Origin: Niastella soli | Lineage (GTDB): Bacteria > Bacteroidota > Bacteroidia > Chitinophagales > Chitinophagaceae | Reading direction: 5' to 3' | NCBI RefSeq assembly: GCF_017742245.1 | Contig: NZ_JAGHKO010000004.1 | Span: forward strand, 930,001-994,000 | DNA: 64,000 bases | Shown here: in pieces, positions 62,663-64,000 of the stretch | Layout of the letters: each line of letters starts with the position of its first letter | Position numbering within the stretch: the first letter of the stretch is position 1 | Program-made: the position numbers and the translations under genes | Notes under the pieces: generated by a model | Database searches by the model: none | Told to the model about the DNA's origin: nothing | The model's input: the letters and a program-made list of their open reading frames with translations, nothing else

Positions 62663-64000
62663 CTACTTCTTACTTCCAACTTCCGCGTCTTTCAAAGTTC
62701 CATTGAGCATCACTTTAACCACCTGCTTCTTCGGAGAATAAAGCTTATACCCGGTAACAACTCCATCCTTCCAACTAAAATCAACGGTAATATTTCCTCT
62801 CGCTTTCATCCCCTTCACCGATCCTCCCCCTTTCCATTCATTGGGAATAGCAGGCAGTAAATTGATATATCCCTCATGACTTTGCAATAACATTTCGGCA
62901 ATACCGGCGCCTGCCCCAAAGTTACCATCGATCTGGAATGGCGGACCGGCAGATAATAAATTCGGGTATACTCCGCCGCCAGCACCGTAATTGATCCCTG
63001 TTTTACGGGTTGGTTTCATGATCTCGCGGAACAGTTTGTAAGCACGGTTGCCATCGTGCAGCCGGGCCCAGAACAATTGTTTATAGGCGATGGACCAACT
63101 GGGCCCATCATCACCGCGCACATTCAGTGATCGCTTACAGGCTTCAGCCAACTCAGGCGTTTGCGAAGGAGTGATCAGGCTAGCCGGGTACAACCCATAC
63201 AAATGCGAAATGTGCCGGTGCTGCGGGTCGGTTTCCTTATAATCTTTTAACCATTCCATCACCCGGCCATCGGCCGCGACCTGCGCCACCGGTGGTATCT
63301 GCTTCAACTTTTCTTTCAATTCTTTTCTGAACGGCTCATCTATAGCCAATTGTTCCGAGGCGATGATCACATTGTTGAACAGTTCTCGAATGATCTGGTT
63401 ATCGATAGTGGCGCCCAGACAAATGCTGGCAGATTTGCCGCTGTTGCCGGACATATAAAAAGAATTTTCCGGGGAAGAGGAAGGGGCCGTGACCAGCCAT
63501 CCGGTTTCCGGGTCTTTAATAAGTATATCGGAATAAAATAAGGCACTTCCTTTCAGCACCGGATAGATCTTTTTCAGGTAAGTGATGTCGTTAGAAAAAG
63601 CATAGTGGTCCCACAGATTGTTACACAGCCAACCCGAACCTGCTTTGGTAACACCCCAGGAAGCGCTTTCGCCTGGTTCGGTAAACAGCCAGGGATTGGT
63701 GATCACATGTGCTACCCACCCCTTTGCATTATAATAGGCTTTAGCGGTACGTTCACCATGTGGGCCCATTTCCCCCACCAGGTCTGCCAGTGGCAGATTC
63801 AGCTCTGATAGGTTGGCCGGTTCAACGCCCCAGTGATTCATTTGCACATTTACATCAAGGTGGTAATCCCCATTCCAGGGTGTATGCACCTCATGCGCCC
63901 ACAACCCCTGTAAATTGGGCGGTAATAGACCAACCCGGGTACTGCTGATAGAAAGGTATCGGCTATACTGATAAAACAGCACCGTTAACCGGTTATCGGG
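62663..64000 (-). CDS. Glycoside hydrolase family 95 (alpha-L-fucosidase/galactosidase type), N-terminal part missing
   Basis: 446 codons are present; the gene runs off the right edge, where the frame is still open. The (alpha/alpha)6-barrel part is seen: VGLLPPNLQGLWAHE, DVNVQMNHWGVEPANL (the usual NxQMNYWPAE catalytic-Asn region), WDHYAFSNDITYLKK, DPQHRHISHLYGLYP, WARLHDGNRAYKLF and PFQIDGNFGAGAGIAEMLL with the general-acid-region Asp. The C-terminal beta-domain ends GTLKDAEVGSKK. GH95 enzymes cleave alpha-1,2-fucose or alpha-L-galactose. The last codons lie in a 7-base-period repeat. Confidence 0.88.
   Translation of the reverse strand, partial: PDNRLTVLFYQYSRYLSISSTRVGLLPPNLQGLWAHEVHTPWNGDYHLDVNVQMNHWGVEPANLSELNLPLADLVGEMGPHGERTAKAYYNAKGWVAHVITNPWLFTEPGESASWGVTKAGSGWLCNNLWDHYAFSNDITYLKKIYPVLKGSALFYSDILIKDPETGWLVTAPSSSPENSFYMSGNSGKSASICLGATIDNQIIRELFNNVIIASEQLAIDEPFRKELKEKLKQIPPVAQVAADGRVMEWLKDYKETDPQHRHISHLYGLYPASLITPSQTPELAEACKRSLNVRGDDGPSWSIAYKQLFWARLHDGNRAYKLFREIMKPTRKTGINYGAGGGVYPNLLSAGPPFQIDGNFGAGAGIAEMLLQSHEGYINLLPAIPNEWKGGGSVKGMKARGNITVDFSWKDGVVTGYKLYSPKKQVVKVMLNGTLKDAEVGSKK

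Overview
The window reads as chromosomal DNA of a Bacteroidota bacterium, most likely of the Chitinophagaceae (a Niastella or Chitinophaga-like soil organism). This is an inference. It rests on type IX secretion cargo with both type A and type B sorting domains, a PorP/SprF protein, CcmE/CcmF of the Bacteroidota type, DUF4294 and DUF3857 proteins, LytTR two-component systems, GH95/GH36/sialate-esterase genes, and repeated occurrence of the Bacteroidota -7 promoter element TAnnTTTG just before genes. Shine-Dalgarno sites are generally not evident. I see no rRNA, tRNA, CRISPR array, transposase or phage genes.

Layout. 0-2.6 kb: tail of panD, a flippase-like membrane protein, rfaE2, and a convergent DUF4294 protein. 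2.8-5.7 kb: ccmE-ccmF cytochrome c maturation genes. 6.2-16.2 kb: mostly single genes (arginase/agmatinase family, antiquitin-type aldehyde dehydrogenase, OmpA/TSP3 protein, S8 protease, DinB, DUF2520, pcm), separated by intergenic DNA full of 7-bp-period repeats. 16.4-19.1 kb: aldo/keto reductase, an MFS exporter, and an ArsR repressor whose likely operator is visible in front of both the repressor and the exporter. 19.2-23.1 kb: an S8 protease fused to a seven-bladed PLL-like propeller, then a pair of small paralogous proteins with a 27-codon Cys-rich ORF behind them. 23.3-31.5 kb: histidine kinase/LytTR pair, DUF695 protein, an overlapping glycosyltransferase/lipocalin-like pair, a multi-pass membrane protein and a MORN lipoprotein. 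31.9-34.0 kb: AraC-type HTH protein, truncated hemoglobin, T9SS type A cargo. 34.4-41.6 kb: a three-gene operon of a giant TPR/MORN protein and two DUF3857/transglutaminase proteins. 41.9-46.9 kb: T9SS type B cargo, PorP/SprF, PD40-OmpA. 47.1-49.5 kb: small membrane proteins and a LytS/LytR-type pair. 49.6-53.2 kb: SGNH hydrolase, NodU-type carbamoyltransferase, a 48-aa DUF5989/SxtK-like peptide and an SxtJ-like membrane protein. 53.3-57.2 kb: two Crp/Fnr regulators and an operon of NAD(P)-binding reductase, SnoaL-like lipoprotein and LigB/YgiD dioxygenase. 57.2-64 kb: a minus-strand glycan-degradation run (GH95, sialate O-acetylesterase, GH36, SBF-like transporter).

Most interesting: (1) the SGNH-carbamoyltransferase-DUF5989-SxtJ cassette, a likely cell-surface carbamoylation module; (2) the MORN/double-DUF3857 operon, where one transglutaminase fold keeps its Cys-His-Asp residues and the neighbour has lost them; (3) the S8-propeller fusion with no visible secretion signal; (4) the ArsR operator pair; (5) several unrelated heptanucleotide arrays in the intergenic regions.
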